Shown: piece after piece, positions 61,856 through 64,000 of the stretch | How the letters are laid out: every line of letters begins with the position of its first letter | Position numbering within the stretch: position 1 is the first letter of the stretch | Assembly: GCA_031835245.1 (NCBI GenBank) | Contig: JAVKOQ010000265.1 | Coordinates: 1 to 64,000, forward strand | Direction of reading: 5' to 3' | Source of the DNA: Balamuthia mandrillaris | Lineage: Eukaryota > Discosea > Longamoebia > Balamuthiidae | DNA length: 64,000 bases | The notes under the pieces: generated by a model | The model's database searches: none | Told to the model about the DNA's origin: nothing | Seen by the model: the letters and a program-made list of their open reading frames with translations, nothing else | Position numbers and translations under genes: made by a program

Positions 61856-62322
61856 TTCGTGTTTATTTTCTCGTTTTGTTTGCTTTTTTATTTCTTCAAT
61901 CTTTAGCAGGAGGCAGTTTCTAACATTTATCACATTATTTTCTGATTTTCTTTCTTCAAAAAAACAGAAACTTTGAGAAACATTTTCAAGAGGCCAAACA
62001 CGCATCGGGAATGCGCAAATTGGGCATTCCTAACACTCGCCACTTTTGGGAGGTCACCAAAATCCAAGATGCTCTTGATCGTACGTATTTCTACTTCTTT
62101 TGCTTGTTCGTCGTTCTTTGTTCTTCGTTTTTCTTCGTTCTTCCTCCTCAAAACAAATACTGACAACCAACACAAAATCTAGTTTGGGAAAAGTTGAAGA
62201 AGGAAATGGCAACAGCCGATTGGAGACCGGACGAAGAAATGGAGTTTGAGGACGAGGAGGGCAACGTCATGAACAAGAAGACCTATGAAGACCTCAAAGC
62301 ACAAGGCCTCTTAAAGTCATAA
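59871..62322 (+). CDS. SF3A3: Splicing factor 3A subunit 3 (SF3a60/Prp9)
   Basis: Component of the U2 snRNP that helps recognise the branch site. Seven exons: 59871-59969, 60030-60297, 60519-60693, 60801-61503, 61611-61810, 61968-62080, 62183-62322; phases agree, 565 aa. Landmarks are [36 protein letters not shown] and [24 protein letters not shown]-like segment reads [20 protein letters not shown], and the C-terminal matrin-type zinc finger reads [35 protein letters not shown]. These blocks are nearly invariant in the family. Two additional acidic/Lys-rich runs lengthen the middle. Intron 5 contains (CT)n. Confidence 0.95.
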
Positions 62323-62755
62323 CAAGAACGTTTATCTCCAAAGTACGTTTTTCTTACCATTTTACCTTTTAAATGATAGTGGAGGAGGAAAAAGCAAATG
62401 ATGTTTAAAATGCATGTATTACATGATGTTTATCCACTGTGATTAGTCTATCTATCACTGATGCTTCCTCCTCCTTGTATTTTCTTTCCTTTTCTTTTAT
62501 TTTCTTTGCTTTATGCTTTATCTTTATCGTTTTGGTTTTCTTGTCGTTTCTTTCTTGCTTTCTTGCTTTCTTTCTTTCTTGTCGTCTCTTTCTTTCTTTC
62601 TTTCTTGCTTTCTTTCTTTCTTGGCGTTTCTTTCTTTCTTTTGCTGACTTTTTTTCCTCACTTCTTTTAAAAGAGACTTTAGGGCATATTGATAACAATC
62701 CGAAACAAAAATAAACACGGTATTTTTTTTGCTAACAATCAAGCACAAAAGACCT
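62323..62755. other. 3' intergenic with CTTT-rich simple repeat
   Basis: No gene is seen. TTTCTTTCTTGC-type units at about 62545-62645 lie between the convergent stops of SF3A3 and the oxidoreductase. Confidence 0.7.
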
Positions 62756-64000
62756 CTAAGGAAGAGAAAGGCGATAACGAACACTAACCAGTCCTTTCCA
62801 CTCCACAAACTCTTTCATAAGAGCTGGCAGAAAGCCCGTCAGAGTCCACCCAAGCCACACCAACATCCCATCATACTTGCCCAGGCTTATCAATATGGGA
62901 TAAGCATTACTCGCTCGGTAACGCTTTAAGCCTGGAATCGCACTTTCCTTCCTCTTTGCTTTGTCTTCATAGTCCTCATCATCCTTCTTTTCCTTTCGTT
63001 TCCTTCGTTTTCGTTCGTTGCTGGCGGCGATGATGTTGTGAACCACAACAGCAGCTTGCCATTCCGTGCTTTGGGCCAACTTCTCTTCTTGCGGCGAGAA
63101 AGAAGAATCATTCAATCGGATAACATCTCCTAAACCATAAACTCGGTTTAAAGCAACTGAAGACGAAGATGAGGAAGAGGAAGGAGTAGATAAGGCTTGT
63201 AAATGTTGATTCACTTGAAGGAAGCCCTTCTCATCCAACAATAACGATGGCTTATCCGAGTCCTTGTTGCTGCTCTTTGGAGAAGAGGCAGGAGAAGAAG
63301 AGGACCAAAGCCGTTGTCGAAGAAAAGAGGAGTTGGGGACCAAACCAGTGCACAAGTAACAAATGTCCGCTGTCAATCTCGTTCCTTTGTCCGTCATGAA
63401 CACCATCTCTTCTTCTTCGTTTTCATCTTCTACAGCAGGCCATTGAACCACTCGTTCGTTGAATACGAGGTGAACGCCCCGAGAAGAGAGAAAACGTTCC
63501 GCATATTCATGCGCTCGTTTTGGAACGACGGAAGTTGCAGAATAAGAAGAAGAAGAAGACGCAGACGACGAAGAAGAAATGGAAGAACGGCTCATCAAAT
63601 GAGACCCAGCATGAACCAAGGTTACTCGTTTGGCGTTGAGAGGGAAGCGCTCCACGATCTCTGCTGCCAGCTCCACGCCGACGATGCCTCCTCCCACTAT
63701 CAACACTTCCTTTGCTTTCCTCAAGTTAGGATGAGCAGCCGCCACCGCACTCCCGTTGTCAGCACTGACGATTCTGTTGCGCTTGTTCTTGTGGTTGATG
63801 AGGTTGGATGAAGAGGTAGAAGACGAGGCAGAAGGCATGCTGTACGAAGCACCAGGACATAATACGAGGTAGTCATAGTCCACCAACACCTCCTTTCCGT
63901 CTTCTCCCTTCTCCTTTGTTTCTTCTTCCTTCTCCTTTTCGTTCTCGATGTGCTGTGGCGGTTCTCTTGCCATCCTCTCTTCCTCTCCCGCCTCCTCCTC
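62756..64000 (-). CDS. FSP1/AIFM2-like NAD(P)H:quinone oxidoreductase, 5' end outside the window
   Basis: Type-II flavoprotein of the AIF/FSP1/NDH-2 group that passes electrons from NAD(P)H to quinone at membranes. The frame is open to the window edge, so the N-terminal FAD-binding GxGxxG is not visible. Seen are the end of the first FAD part (YDYLVLCPGASYS), the NAD(P)H Rossmann motif VLIVGGGIVGVELAAEIVE, and then VTLVHAGSHLM, ADICYLCTGLVPNSSFL, VNQHLQAL, VYGLGDVIRL (second FAD motif), STEWQAAVVVHNI and a C-terminus PILISLGKYDGMLVWLGW. These are typical of AIFM2/FSP1. Several Ser-rich and Lys/Arg-rich loops are inserted, as in other genes here. Confidence 0.85.
   Translation of the reverse strand, partial: EEEAGEEERMAREPPQHIENEKEKEEETKEKGEDGKEVLVDYDYLVLCPGASYSMPSASSSTSSSNLINHKNKRNRIVSADNGSAVAAAHPNLRKAKEVLIVGGGIVGVELAAEIVERFPLNAKRVTLVHAGSHLMSRSSISSSSSASSSSSYSATSVVPKRAHEYAERFLSSRGVHLVFNERVVQWPAVEDENEEEEMVFMTDKGTRLTADICYLCTGLVPNSSFLRQRLWSSSSPASSPKSSNKDSDKPSLLLDEKGFLQVNQHLQALSTPSSSSSSSSVALNRVYGLGDVIRLNDSSFSPQEEKLAQSTEWQAAVVVHNIIAASNERKRRKRKEKKDDEDYEDKAKRKESAIPGLKRYRASNAYPILISLGKYDGMLVWLGWTLTGFLPALMKEFVEWKGLVSVRYRLSLP

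Overview
This is nuclear DNA from a eukaryotic microbe, most likely an amoebozoan. Almost every gene is cut by short introns (about 50-250 bp, GT-AG) that are rich in C and T. Three features point to Amoebozoa: a kinase with a C-terminal SH2 domain (Shk type, known from Dictyostelium), an expanded family of frizzled-like receptors, and composite TKL, NEK and RGS signalling proteins. The composition is moderate in GC and full of (CT)n, (GGAGAA)n and (AAC)n microsatellites. The genus cannot be fixed from sequence reading alone. I derived exon boundaries by hand from splice sites, reading phase and family similarity. The models called intact close without a phase conflict, but none has transcript support.

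Layout. 0-8 kb (+): signal peptide peptidase, a TM9SF/nonaspanin, and a Wee1 kinase. 8-10 kb (-): a CYP61/CYP710-like sterol C22-desaturase P450. 10.4 kb: tRNA-Ala(AGC). 10.7-13.5 kb: an acidic orphan protein (+), and an LRR-RGS protein (-) whose RGS box is split by about 200 residues. 14.4-15.1 kb: a C2H2/AT-hook coding scrap followed by a 424-bp element with perfect 54-bp inverted ends that carries a TnpB/Fanzor-type N-terminal helix-turn-helix fragment. 15.2-19.4 kb: eIF5A (-) and the Shk-type kinase (+), which has an apparent frame lesion in the kinase domain. 19.7-23.7 kb: a small secreted orphan (+), a four-TM orphan (-) and an NmrA-like redox-sensor protein (-). 24.0 kb: a second tRNA-Ala.

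24.4-46.5 kb holds seven copies of a full-length frizzled receptor gene (signal peptide, Cys-rich domain, seven TM segments). Four lie on the minus strand and then three on the plus strand, head to head around 36.6-37.5 kb. All share the same eight-exon structure. Five are intact, one has a +1 shift in its C-terminal tail, and one has a 20-nt deletion that breaks the TM region. Shared intron tracts show recent exchange between copies.

46.9-64 kb: a proline-rich orphan (+), a GRAM-NEK kinase (-), a SAM-TKL kinase with an HCD catalytic loop (-), a minisatellite, a LYR-motif protein (-), a sterol C4-methyl oxidase (-), an F-box/SPRY protein (+), an F-box-like protein followed by an overlapping reading frame (-), splicing factor SF3A3 (+), and the 3' part of an FSP1/AIF-like oxidoreductase (-) running off the right edge.

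The genes do not form an operon-like unit. The main themes are signalling (receptors, RGS, five kinases), sterol synthesis (P450 and C4-methyl oxidase) and housekeeping. An 8-bp palindrome, TGTCGACA, recurs in intergenic DNA, often 35-90 bp upstream of start codons, and may be a promoter element.
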